This document shows, piece by piece, positions 8,909 to 17,073 of a stretch of 64,000 bases of DNA. How positions within the stretch are numbered: position 1 is the stretch's first letter; each line of letters starts with the position of its first letter. The stretch is from Streptomyces sp. NBC_00247. GTDB taxonomy: Bacteria; Actinomycetota; Actinomycetes; Streptomycetales; Streptomycetaceae. Position numbers and translations under genes: made by a program. Location: assembly GCF_036188265.1 (NCBI RefSeq), contig NZ_CP108093.1, forward strand, positions 3,485,001 to 3,549,000. The letters are read 5' to 3'. Under the pieces are notes generated by a model. That model ran no database searches. It had not been told where the DNA came from and worked only from the letters and a program-made list of their open reading frames with translations.

Positions 8909-9816
8909 CCATCATCGAGATCGACCACGCCTCCCGCTGGTTCGGGAACGTGGTCGCCGTCAATGACGTGAGTATGACGATCGGCCCGGGCGTCACCGGG
9001 CTGCTCGGTCCCAACGGCGCGGGCAAGTCCACGCTGATCAACTTGATGGCCGGATTCCTCGCCCCGTCCACGGGGACGGTCACGCTCGACGGGCGGCCGA
9101 TCTGGCGCAACGAGTCGGTCTACCGGGAGATCGGCATCGTTCCCGAGCGGGAGGGCATGTACGACTTCCTGACCGGCCGGGAGTTCGTCGTCGCCAACGC
9201 GGAACTGCAGGGTCTGGGCGCGGCCGAGGCGGCGCGCGCGCTCGCCACGGTCGAGATGGAGTACGCGCAGGACCGCAAGATCCAGACGTACAGCAAGGGC
9301 ATGCGCCAGCGCGTGAAGATGGCTTCGGCGCTCGTCCACGACCCCTCCGTCCTGCTGCTGGACGAACCGTTCAACGGCATGGACCCCCGGCAGCGGATGC
9401 AGCTGATGGAGCTGCTGCGGCGGATGGGCGAGCAGGGTCGCACCGTGCTCTTCTCCTCCCACATCCTCGAAGAGGTCGAGCAACTCGCCTCGCACATCGA
9501 GGTGATCGTGGCCGGCCGGCACGCGGCCTCCGGCGACTTCCGCCGCATCCGCCGGCTGATGACGGACCGCCCGCACCGCTATCTCGTGCGCTCGAGCGAC
9601 GACCGAGCGCTGGCGGCGGCCCTGATCGCGGACCCCTCGACAGCCGGCATCGAGGTGGACCACCGCGAGGGCGCGCTGCTGGTCCAGGCGGTCGACTTCG
9701 GCCGCTTCACCACACTGCTGCCGCGTGTGGCCCAGGAGCGGGGCATCCGGCTGCTGGCCGTCTCGCCGTCCGACGAGTCCCTCGAATCGGTTTTCTCGTA
9801 CCTCGTATCGGCCTGA
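8905..9816 (+). CDS. ABC transporter ATP-binding protein (second of operon)
   Basis: The 303-residue ATPase has Walker A GPNGAGKST, signature YSKGMRQRVKMASAL, Walker B VLLLDEPFNGMDP and H-loop FSSHILEE. The start GTG 8905 overlaps the permease stop in a GTGA. It is related to the first ATPase of the operon but lacks the Pro/Ala tail. The two ATPases and two permeases probably form one heteromeric exporter, or two related ones made together. Confidence 0.9.
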   Translation: MTIIEIDHASRWFGNVVAVNDVSMTIGPGVTGLLGPNGAGKSTLINLMAGFLAPSTGTVTLDGRPIWRNESVYREIGIVPEREGMYDFLTGREFVVANAELQGLGAAEAARALATVEMEYAQDRKIQTYSKGMRQRVKMASALVHDPSVLLLDEPFNGMDPRQRMQLMELLRRMGEQGRTVLFSSHILEEVEQLASHIEVIVAGRHAASGDFRRIRRLMTDRPHRYLVRSSDDRALAAALIADPSTAGIEVDHREGALLVQAVDFGRFTTLLPRVAQERGIRLLAVSPSDESLESVFSYLVSA

Positions 9817-9846
9817 CCAGTGGCCGAGAAGGAGCTGTGACGCGTC

Positions 9847-10566
9847 ATGTACGACCCCACAGTCGCCCGGCTCACCTACCGGGCACTGCTCGGCCGGCGC
9901 CGGGCCGCCATCCTGTTCGTCCTGCCCGCCCTGCTGATCGCGATCTCGTTCGCGGTACGGGTCCTGGCGGGCGCCGACGACCAGATCACCTCGGACGTCC
10001 TCGGCGGGTTCGCCCTCGCCGTGATGGTTCCGCTGATCGGTGTCATCGCGGGTACGGGGGCCATCGGCCCCGAGATCGACGACGGTTCGATCGTCTACCT
10101 GCTGGCGAAGCCCGTGAAGCGGCCCACCATCATCTTCACCAAGCTGATCGTGGCCATCGCCGTCACGATGGTCTTCTCCGCCCTGCCCACCCTGATCGCG
10201 GGGCTCGTCCTCAACGGCAACGGCCAGGGAATCGCGGTGGCCTACACCGTCGGCGCGCTCGTCGCCTCGATCGCGTACAGCGCGCTCTTCCTGCTGCTCG
10301 GCACGGTCAGCCGGCACGCGGTCGTCTTCGGCCTGGTGTACGCGCTGGTGTGGGAGGCCCTCTTCGGCAGTCAGGTGCCGGGGGCGCGCACGCTGAGCGT
10401 GCAGCAGTGGGCGCTCGCCGTCGCCGAGAAGGCAGGAGCGGAAGGGGCGATCACCGCCGACGTCCAACTCCCCCTCGCCGCGGTGCTGCTGGTGGCGGTC
10501 ACCGTCGGCGCCACCTGGTACGCGGGCCAGAAACTGCGGACGCTGAAGCTGGCCGGCGAGGAGTGA
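9847..10566 (+). CDS. ABC-2 type permease
   Basis: The 239-residue protein has six predicted membrane helices, starting with AAILFVLPALLIAISFAV. The loop AIGPEIDDGSIVYLLAKPVKRP is the conserved cytoplasmic segment of ABC-2 permeases. ATG 9847 has GAAGGAG 15 bases upstream, a slightly long spacing. It closes the four-gene operon, 30 bases after the second ATPase gene. Confidence 0.88.
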   Translation: MYDPTVARLTYRALLGRRRAAILFVLPALLIAISFAVRVLAGADDQITSDVLGGFALAVMVPLIGVIAGTGAIGPEIDDGSIVYLLAKPVKRPTIIFTKLIVAIAVTMVFSALPTLIAGLVLNGNGQGIAVAYTVGALVASIAYSALFLLLGTVSRHAVVFGLVYALVWEALFGSQVPGARTLSVQQWALAVAEKAGAEGAITADVQLPLAAVLLVAVTVGATWYAGQKLRTLKLAGEE

Positions 10567-10626
10567 GGCGCGGCGCCGGCCGCCGAGACGGCTCCGTGCG
10601 GGACGGCCCTCGCCCGGTGGGTGGGG

Positions 10627-10722
10627 GCCGTCCCGCTTTCCCGGCCGTCCCGCTTTCCCGGCCGTCCCGCGTTCTCCGGCCGTCCCGCGTTCCCCCTCGT
10701 CCCGCGTTCTCCTGCCGTTCCG
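10627..10722. repeat. GTCCCGCTTTCCCGGCC-type tandem repeat
   Basis: Five or so imperfect units of 16-18 bases (CCGTCCCGCTTTCCCGG and variants) follow the ABC operon. The surrounding gap 10567-10971 contains no credible gene; the promoter of the next gene must lie in its last part. Confidence 0.7.
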
Positions 10723-10971
10723 TACCCCTCGGCCATCGCGTACGCGGCGGCCTGCCGCGTGACGTGGGGTCCGCCGGGTCGTTGGGCCGGATGCGTGGAG
10801 GCGACTGGAATCCGTGACGACGAGCGTGTGTGAAGAGGGAATGCCGGCCCCGGGTGCGTGAGCCCCGGACGGAGCCGGCCATCGAGTGAGTGGCACCCGT
10901 GAGCGGCCTCCGCCCCTGATGCCCGGGGTGAGGGCCGTCCTTCGCTGTTCCCGCGTACGGAAGGCATGCTC

Positions 10972-11676
10972 ATGCCCACGGAAGTCGCCCTGCTCGAATC
11001 CCGCGCTCTGCGCGCCGAGCGGATGGTGCGCGTCGACATCCTCGACAAGGTCAAGAGCCTTGTCATGCTCCCGGACGGCATTCACGTCCGCACAGAGGAC
11101 GTGGCACGTTACTTCGAAGTATCCACAGAGGTGGTGAAAAAGGTTACCCAGCGCCATCGGGCGGAGATGGCGGAGAACGGGCTGCTGCTCCTTCGAGGCT
11201 CTGAACTGCGAACCTTCCATAGGGACATGATGTCCCTATGGGGCGGTGAGGGGGAGGCCAACCACCCGAGTTATCCACAGGCGACCGCCCGGCTCACCCT
11301 GTACACCCGTCGTACGGTCCTCAACGTCGCCATGCTTCTTCGCGAAAGCGACATCGCCCGCTGCGTGCGTACGTACCTTCTCGATGCCGAGGGGGACCTC
11401 CGGGAGCGGTACGACTCGCTCGATTTCCGCGTCACCCGCATCGAAAGCTGCCTCGCCGGGGTCGGTTCGGCCCTGCAGGAACTGGGTCCGGTCCTGCGCA
11501 GGATGTCGGAGCGGTTCGACAGTCTGGACCGGAAGCTGGGAGTGACCCATGAGGTCGTCGGTGCGATGAGCACCCGGCTGGCCGACGTCGCGCACGACGT
11601 ACGACGGGTCGATGCCCGGCTGGACGACGTGGCGCACCGGCTGAGGGAGCTGAGGCCCGGACCGCGCGAGGGGTGA
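10972..11676 (+). CDS. Unrecognised protein: antirepressor-like N-terminal part and C-terminal coiled coil
   Basis: The 234-residue product is not assigned to a named family. Residues 25-70 look like a DNA-binding region (VRTEDVARYFEVSTEVVKKV). The middle, with LTLYTRRTVLNVAMLLRESD and IARCVRTYLLDAE, resembles phage antirepressor/Rha-type proteins. The last 90 residues are a coiled coil with heptads such as LGPVLRRMSERFDSLDRKLG. The second of two close ATGs is chosen because GGAAGG is then seven bases upstream. The coding sequence contains a perfect palindrome and two DnaA-box-like nonamers. Phage or plasmid ancestry is an inference. Confidence 0.7.
   Translation: MPTEVALLESRALRAERMVRVDILDKVKSLVMLPDGIHVRTEDVARYFEVSTEVVKKVTQRHRAEMAENGLLLLRGSELRTFHRDMMSLWGGEGEANHPSYPQATARLTLYTRRTVLNVAMLLRESDIARCVRTYLLDAEGDLRERYDSLDFRVTRIESCLAGVGSALQELGPVLRRMSERFDSLDRKLGVTHEVVGAMSTRLADVAHDVRRVDARLDDVAHRLRELRPGPREG
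11119..11279. promoter_or_regulatory. DnaA-box-like nonamers inside the antirepressor-like gene
   Basis: GTATCCACA at 11119-11127 (one mismatch) and TTATCCACA at 11271-11279 (perfect) lie within the coding sequence of the gene at 10972. They are 152 bases apart and flank the palindrome at 11218-11240. Confidence 0.45.
11218..11240. repeat. Perfect 11-bp inverted repeat with one-base centre, inside a coding sequence
   Basis: The left arm CATAGGGACAT and right arm ATGTCCCTATG are exact complements around a single G. It encodes HRDMMSLW in the gene at 10972. Its symmetry would suit a dimeric DNA-binding protein. Confidence 0.85.
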
Positions 11677-11708
11677 CAATCCGGTCCGTCCCCGCGGGGC
11701 GGGACGCA

Positions 11709-11744
11709 CGACCGCCCGCGGCCTTCGCGGGCCGCGGGCGGTCG
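11709..11744. terminator. Strong hairpin terminator between convergent genes
   Basis: A 15-bp perfect stem (arm CGACCGCCCGCGGCC) closes a six-base TTCGCG loop. It lies between the convergent gene ending at 11676 and the HAD gene ending at 11815, so it can serve both. Confidence 0.8.
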
Positions 11745-11814
11745 GTGCGGTACATGGTGCGCCACGTCGTGCGCGACGCCGGGCGGGTACGTACGCGGGA
11801 GAGCCGCCGGGAAG

Positions 11815-12627
11815 CTACCGCGTTCCGCCGGCGAGGAGCTCCTCCAGGACCACCGCGATGCCGTCGTCCTCGTTGGAAGCGGTGATCTCGTGCGCCACGG
11901 CCTTGAGTTCGTCGTGCGCGTTGGCCATGGCCACTCCGTGCCGTGCCCAGCCGAACATCGGGATGTCGTTGGGCATGTCACCGAAGGCGATCGTGTCCAC
12001 GGCCTTCACACCGAGCCGGCGCGCGGCGAGCGAGAGGCCCGTCGCCTTGCTGAGGCCGAGCGGGAGGATCTCCACGACCCCGGGACCCGCCATCACGATG
12101 TTGACCAGGCTGCCCACGACCGCCCGTGCGGCGGCCGTGAGCCGGTCGTCGTCGAGCTCCGGGTGCTGGATGTAGATCTTGTTCAGCGGCGCGGTCCACA
12201 TCTCGTTCGCGTCGTCGACCCGGACGACCGGCAGCGGGCCCTCGTGGACCCGGTAGCCGGGGCCGACCAGGACCTCGCCGTCGAGCCCGTCGCGGCTCGC
12301 GGCGAGCAGTAGCGGGCCCACCTCCGCCTCGATCTTGGACAGCGCGAGCCCGGCCAGCTGCCGGTCCAGCGTGAGCGAGGTGAGAAGCTTGTGCTCGCCC
12401 GCGTGGTAGACCTGCGCGCCCTGGCCGCAGACGGCGAGACCGTCGTACTCCAGGTCGTCCAGTATCCGCTTGGTCCAGGGGACCGCACGGCCGGTGACCA
12501 CGATGTGCGCGGCACCGGCCCCGGTGGCGGCGGCCAGCGCTTCGCGCGTCCGCGCGGAGACCGTGTGGTCGTCGCGGAGCAGTGTGCCGTCGAGATCGGT
12601 GGCGACGAGCTTGAAGGGGAAGGTCAC
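11815..12627 (-). CDS. HAD-superfamily (Cof-type) phosphatase coupled to serS
   Basis: The 270-residue protein starts [20 protein letters not shown] with HAD motif I, has VVTGRA (motif II), a conserved Lys in GLSKATGL (motif III) and [17 protein letters not shown] (motif IV). A Cof-type cap separates motifs II and III. It should dephosphorylate a small phosphorylated metabolite. The GTG start overlaps the serS stop in a GTGA, so it is translated by coupling from serS, which suggests a linked housekeeping role. It is a paralogue of the HAD gene at 977-1822. Confidence 0.88.
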   Translation of the reverse strand: MTFPFKLVATDLDGTLLRDDHTVSARTREALAAATGAGAAHIVVTGRAVPWTKRILDDLEYDGLAVCGQGAQVYHAGEHKLLTSLTLDRQLAGLALSKIEAEVGPLLLAASRDGLDGEVLVGPGYRVHEGPLPVVRVDDANEMWTAPLNKIYIQHPELDDDRLTAAARAVVGSLVNIVMAGPGVVEILPLGLSKATGLSLAARRLGVKAVDTIAFGDMPNDIPMFGWARHGVAMANAHDELKAVAHEITASNEDDGIAVVLEELLAGGTR

Positions 12628-13901
12628 TTGGCGACCGGCTCCAGGACCTCACGCCCGCCGAGATACGGACGGAGCATCTCGGGCACGCGCACGGAACCGT
12701 CCGCGAGCTGGTGGTTCTCCAGGATCGCCACGATCGTGCGCGGTACGGCGCAGAGCGTGCCGTTCAGGGTGGCCAGCGGCTGGACCTTCTTGCCGTCCCG
12801 CATGCGCACCGACAGGCGGCGCGCCTGGAAGCTGTCGCAGTTGGAGGCGGAGGTCAGCTCGCGGTACTTGCCCTGGGTCGGGATCCACGCCTCGCAGTCG
12901 AACTTCCGCGAGGCGGAGGCCCCGAGGTCACCGGTGGCCACGTCGATCACCTGGAAGGGAAGCTCCAGGCCGGTCAGCCACTGCTTCTCCCACTCCAGCA
13001 GCCGGCGGTGCTCGGCCTCGGCGTCGGCGGGGTCGACGTACGAGAACATCTCGACCTTGTCGAACTGGTGGACCCGGAAGATGCCCCGGGTGTCCTTGCC
13101 GTACGTACCGGCCTCGCGGCGGAAGCAGGGCGAGAAGCCGGCGTACCGCAGGGGCAGCTTGTCGGCCTCGATGATCTCGTCCATGTGGTACGCGGCGAGG
13201 GGGACCTCGGAGGTGCCGACCAGGTAGAAGTCGTCCTTCTCCAGGTGGTAGACGTTCTCGGCCGCCTGGCCGAGGAAGCCGGTGCCCTCCATGGCGCGCG
13301 GGCGGACCAGCGCGGGGGTGAGCATGGGGATGAAGCCCGCCTCGGTCGCCTGCGCGATGGCCGCGTTGACGAGGGCGAGCTCCAGCAGGGCGCCGATGCC
13401 CGTCAGGTAGTAGAAGCGCGATCCGGAGACCTTGGCGCCGCGCTCCATGTCGATGGCGCCGAGCGACTCTCCGAGCTCCAGGTGGTCCTTGGGCTCGAAG
13501 CCCTCGGCGCCGAAGTCGCGGATGGTGCCGTGCGTCTCCAGGACGACGAAGTCCTCCTCGCCGCCGACCGGCACGTCCTCCTGGACGATGTTGCCGAGCT
13601 GCAGCAGAAGGCGCTTGGCCTCCGCGTCCGCCTCGTTCTGGGCGGCGTCGGCTGCACGGACGTCGGCCTTGAGCTGGTCGGCGCGGGTCAGCAGCTCCGT
13701 CCGCTCCTCGGGTGTGGCCTTGGGGATCAGCTTTCCGAGCGACTTCTGCTCGGATCGGAGTTCGTCGAAGCGGACGCCGGACGACCTGCGCAGCTCGTCG
13801 GCGGAGAGCAGGGCGTCGACGAGGGCGACGTCCTCTCCACGGGCGCGCTGGGAGGCGCGAACACGGTCGGGGTCCTCACGGAGCAGGCGAAGGTCAATCA
13901 C
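12624..13901 (-). CDS. serS: Seryl-tRNA synthetase
   Basis: The 425-residue protein is a full-length class II synthetase. The N-terminal coiled-coil arm that binds the long variable arm of tRNA-Ser spans about residues 30-105. The catalytic core has motif 2 in [20 protein letters not shown] and motif 3 in [26 protein letters not shown] lies in the serine pocket. The GTG start, giving [15 protein letters not shown], matches the conserved N-terminus although GGAGG is very close to it. It is the only synthetase gene here. The 786-base region upstream must carry its promoter; no T-box-like structure was recognised. Confidence 0.97.
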   Translation of the reverse strand: MIDLRLLREDPDRVRASQRARGEDVALVDALLSADELRRSSGVRFDELRSEQKSLGKLIPKATPEERTELLTRADQLKADVRAADAAQNEADAEAKRLLLQLGNIVQEDVPVGGEEDFVVLETHGTIRDFGAEGFEPKDHLELGESLGAIDMERGAKVSGSRFYYLTGIGALLELALVNAAIAQATEAGFIPMLTPALVRPRAMEGTGFLGQAAENVYHLEKDDFYLVGTSEVPLAAYHMDEIIEADKLPLRYAGFSPCFRREAGTYGKDTRGIFRVHQFDKVEMFSYVDPADAEAEHRRLLEWEKQWLTGLELPFQVIDVATGDLGASASRKFDCEAWIPTQGKYRELTSASNCDSFQARRLSVRMRDGKKVQPLATLNGTLCAVPRTIVAILENHQLADGSVRVPEMLRPYLGGREVLEPVAK

Positions 13902-14687
13902 CCCTCCAGGCTACCGGTGTGCGCTTCGGCCATCCGAACCGATATTGCCGAGCGTGTCACTTTGCCCGAATTGCCGTGAATGGTAACTCTGGTGGAATCC
14001 CGGATTCGCGCGGGGAGGGCGGTGGGGGGCTGAGAGGCGAGGCGTGGGCGGGCGATCGTCCGCACGGTAATCGTCCGCGGAGGCGGACACGAGTGCGGTG
14101 GGAATCCGTCAGGGATCGAGGAGTGCGGGCGCCCGGGGGGCGGGAGGGTTCACCGGTGACCCGGGGTGCGTCAGTCGAAGCGGCCCCAATGCCTCGAATC
14201 GGGTGCAGAGTTGCCCCCTCCTTGACGTACTGCCCTGCCCTGTCGGGGAGTTGAGGGACACCTCCGGAGTGGTTGTCCACAAGATGGGTCTACTCGTAGC
14301 AGTTATCCACAGGCTGTGTGGAAAACCTGTGGATGCGCGAAGGCGATTCCCGATGGTGGGTTCCGGGGGTCTGGGGAGCATGGATTCAATCCTTAAACCG
14401 CCTTCCGTTCACCCATTCGAGCGGCAATTCGTCATTCCGTGTCATTGATCAAGGTAATTGGGCTGAACGAGCCGGATGTGGATCATGGGGAGCCCTGGGA
14501 GGCTTCGCAACCCCATGAGATCACCTGGGGTGATTTGTCGATGATGTCGAACGGCAGTGTCGACTTGTCCCCAGGTTGCGGCCGCGCCCTGTGGATAACT
14601 CTGTGGGTAAACGACCATCGGTGAGGAGGGCCGCCCGGATGTGCAACCGGCGCTCCTCTGAAGACGCCCCGGAGCGGCCCGCGCTCG
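13902..14687. other. Large non-coding gap between pheA and serS
   Basis: No credible gene was found on either strand in this 786-base gap. The half nearer pheA is less G/C-rich than its surroundings and holds DnaA-box group 4. Short frames such as 14439-14624 have poor codon bias. The serS promoter must be in the part nearer 13902. Confidence 0.6.
14273..14610. promoter_or_regulatory. DnaA-box group 4 (densest cluster)
   Basis: Perfect boxes: TTGTCCACA at 14273-14281, TTATCCACA at 14303-14311 and TGTGGATAA at 14590-14598. Near-consensus boxes: TGTGGAAAA at 14317-14325, TGTGGATGC at 14328-14336 and TGTGGGTAA at 14602-14610. Four of these fall in 64 bases. The cluster lies in the serS-pheA gap. 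DnaA-box clusters outside oriC are known in Streptomyces as modulators of replication; this one fits that description by sequence only. Confidence 0.65.
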
Positions 14688-15623
14688 TCAGCCGCGCCCG
14701 TCCTGGCTGCGCGCCAGCCAGTCCGAGGCGGCGGCGAAGTCGGTGTCCGAGGTGCCCGTGCGCAGGGGGGCGACCTCCTCCGGCGTCACGCCGGCCCGGG
14801 GGTAGGAGCCGAGGAAGCGCAGGTTCGGACAGATGCGCTTGAGTCCCATCAGCGCCTCGCCCACCCGCCGGTCCGCGATGTGGCCCTCGGCGTCCACCGC
14901 GAAGCAGTAGTCACCGATGCCCTTCCCGGTGGGGCGGGACTGGATCAACATCAGGTTCACCCCGCGTACCGCGAACTCCTGGAGCAGTTCGAGCAGGGCG
15001 CCCGGCCGGTCCTCGCCCAGCCAGAGGACCACGGAGGTCTTGTCGGCGCCGGTCGGGGCGGAGGGCCGGGCCGGGCGGCCGACGAGGACGAAGCGCGTCT
15101 GCGCGTTCACCGCGTCGTGGATCTCGGTGGCGAGCGGGACGAGCCCGTACGTCGCCGCCGCGAACTCCCCGGCGAAGGCGGCGTCGTACCGTCCGTCCCG
15201 TACCAGCCGGGCGCCGTCCGCGTTGGACGCGGCCGACTCCCACACGGCTCCGGGGAGGTGGGCGGCCAGCCAGTTGCGGACCTGCGGCTGTGCGGCGGGG
15301 TGCGCGGTGACGGACTTGATGTCCTCCAGCCGGGTACCGGGCCGCACCAGCAGTGCGAACGAGATGGAGAGCAGCACCTCGCGGTAGATCATCAGTGGGG
15401 CGCCCACCGCCAGCTCGTCCAGAGTCGCGGTGATTCCGCCCTCGACCGAGTTCTCGATCGGTACGAGTGCGGCGGCGGCCTCGCCGTTCCTGACCGCGTC
15501 CAGCGCCGCCGGTACGGAGACCATGGGGACGAGTTCGCGGGTGGCGGCTTCCGGGAGCGTACGGAGCGCCACCTCGGTGAAGGTGCCTTCGGGGCCGAGA
15601 TAGGCGTAGCGCGTAGCGGACAT
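14688..15623 (-). CDS. pheA: Prephenate dehydratase
   Basis: The 311-residue enzyme converts prephenate to phenylpyruvate in phenylalanine synthesis. It starts MSATRYAYLGPEGTFTEVAL. VPIENSVEGGITATLDEL is the conserved substrate region, and NAQTRFVLVG holds the catalytic Thr-Arg-Phe motif. A C-terminal ACT domain, GALLELLQEFAVRGVNL with LIQSRPTG, gives allosteric control by phenylalanine. It is the monofunctional actinobacterial form without a chorismate mutase domain. It is upstream of serS on the same strand, but 786 bases apart, so not in a tight operon. Confidence 0.96.
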   Translation of the reverse strand: MSATRYAYLGPEGTFTEVALRTLPEAATRELVPMVSVPAALDAVRNGEAAAALVPIENSVEGGITATLDELAVGAPLMIYREVLLSISFALLVRPGTRLEDIKSVTAHPAAQPQVRNWLAAHLPGAVWESAASNADGARLVRDGRYDAAFAGEFAAATYGLVPLATEIHDAVNAQTRFVLVGRPARPSAPTGADKTSVVLWLGEDRPGALLELLQEFAVRGVNLMLIQSRPTGKGIGDYCFAVDAEGHIADRRVGEALMGLKRICPNLRFLGSYPRAGVTPEEVAPLRTGTSDTDFAAASDWLARSQDGRG

Positions 15624-15727
15624 GCGGTCACCCTAAGGGCTGTCGGGGCGGCTTTCGGGGGTGTTCGGGCAGGTGGCCGGTGGAGCTGGGGGCGGTCGCG
15701 GCGGCGAGCCCGGCGGACCGGGGGCGG

Positions 15728-17068
15728 TCAGGACTCCAGCAGTCGCTGCCCCACGTACTCCCCCTCCGCGGCGCCGCCCGGCACCGCGAAGACACCGCTC
15801 GCCTCGTGCCGGATGAACGGCGAGAGCGCGTCCCCCCGGTCGAGTTTGCGCTGCACCGGCACGAAGCCCCGGAACGGGTCCGCCTGCCAGCAGACGAAGA
15901 GCAGCCCCGCGTCGGGCGTCCCGTCCGGGTCGATGCCGTCGTGGTACGAGAACGGGCGCCGCAGCATCGCCGCCCCGCCGTTCTTCCCGGGTGAGGAGAT
16001 CCGGGCGTGGGCGTTCGACGGGATCACCGGCTTGCCGTCCGGACCGAGCTTGTCCAGGTCCATCGCGGTGGTCTCGTCGCCGCCGCTGAGCGGGGCACCG
16101 TCGTCCTTGCGCCGGCCGATGACCCGCTCCTGACGTGCGACCGAGAGCTTCTCCCAGTCGTCCAGCAGCATCCGGATGCGACGGACGACCGCGTAGGAGC
16201 CGCCCGCGAGCCAGTCCTGCGCCGGGTCGGCGGCAGCGGAGGCCGAGGGCGCGGGCACGAAGATCCGTGCGTCGAAGTCGCCGTCGGCGGGCTTGGGGTT
16301 GTTGGTCCCGTCCATCTGGCCCATCAGGTTGCGGGCCGTCAGAGGGCGGGCGGTCGCGCCCGGAGTGCGGTTGAAGCCGTTCATCTGCCAGCGCACGCGC
16401 GCAGCCGAACCGGTGGCGCGCTGGACCGCGCGCAATGCGTGGAAGGCGACCAGCGCGTCGTCGGCGCCGATCTGCACCCAGAGGTCGCCGTTCGACCGTC
16501 CGGAGTCGAGATGGTCCGAGGAGAACGCGGGCAGCGGGTCGAGCCCGGCGGGCCTCCGTTCCTCCAGCCCGGTCCGGTCGAAGAAGGTACGGCCGAAGCC
16601 GAAGGTGAGGGTCAGGGAGGACGGGCCGGCGTCCAGGGCGATCCCGGTGTCCCCGCCGGAGCCGGCCGGGCGGCCCGCCATCAGCTCCCCGGCCAGCGTC
16701 GACCAGCGCCGCATCAGTGCGGCGGCCTCGGTGCGTCCGGCGCCCGCCGCGAGGTCGAAGGCGACGAGATGGCCACTCGCCTGGAGCGGTGTGGTGATCC
16801 CGGGCTGATGTTTCCCGTGAAACATCGCCTCGGTCGAACCGATCGAGGCGAGCGCCGTCGGCGCGTCCGGGCGCGTCACGGCGTATCCGGTGGCACCACC
16901 CGCGGCGCCCAGCACCAGGCCGGCGGCTCCGGCCGCCCCGGCGCCGCCGATCAGCTTCCGCCGCGAGACACCGCCGGTGGCCGCGTTCGCGTCGGCGCCC
17001 ATGGTGGCCGCTCCGGTCGCCCCGGCACGCTCCCGGGGGGTCTGTACGTTCGTCTTGCGCTTGCTCAC
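15728..17068 (-). CDS. Tat-exported DyP-type haem peroxidase (EfeB-like)
   Basis: The 446-residue protein has a twin-arginine signal around SRRKLIGGAGAAGAAG, followed by a dye-decolorising peroxidase domain. The distal haem motif is GQMDGTNNPKP, the GxxDG signature with catalytic Asp, and the proximal His is probably in the SNAHARISSP region. Such enzymes oxidise phenolic compounds or act with EfeUO in iron handling. GTG 17068 is five bases after the CopC-CopD stop. A later start is possible because the first 30 residues are low complexity. It is the last gene of the copper operon, hinting at a link between copper and haem enzyme function outside the membrane. Confidence 0.9.
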   Translation of the reverse strand: MSKRKTNVQTPRERAGATGAATMGADANAATGGVSRRKLIGGAGAAGAAGLVLGAAGGATGYAVTRPDAPTALASIGSTEAMFHGKHQPGITTPLQASGHLVAFDLAAGAGRTEAAALMRRWSTLAGELMAGRPAGSGGDTGIALDAGPSSLTLTFGFGRTFFDRTGLEERRPAGLDPLPAFSSDHLDSGRSNGDLWVQIGADDALVAFHALRAVQRATGSAARVRWQMNGFNRTPGATARPLTARNLMGQMDGTNNPKPADGDFDARIFVPAPSASAAADPAQDWLAGGSYAVVRRIRMLLDDWEKLSVARQERVIGRRKDDGAPLSGGDETTAMDLDKLGPDGKPVIPSNAHARISSPGKNGGAAMLRRPFSYHDGIDPDGTPDAGLLFVCWQADPFRGFVPVQRKLDRGDALSPFIRHEASGVFAVPGGAAEGEYVGQRLLES

Positions 17069-17073
17069 GCGGG

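Noticed and set aside
11815..12627. Recent duplication with the HAD gene at 977-1822
   Set aside because: The two proteins share family motifs but differ over most of their length, so they are old paralogues.
13902..14272. T-box or other riboswitch upstream of serS
   Set aside because: No T-box consensus, specifier loop or antiterminator was found; Streptomyces serS is not known to use one.
14439..14624. A 61-codon plus-strand frame in the serS-pheA gap
   Set aside because: Third positions are not G/C-biased and it runs through DnaA boxes; no good ribosome site.
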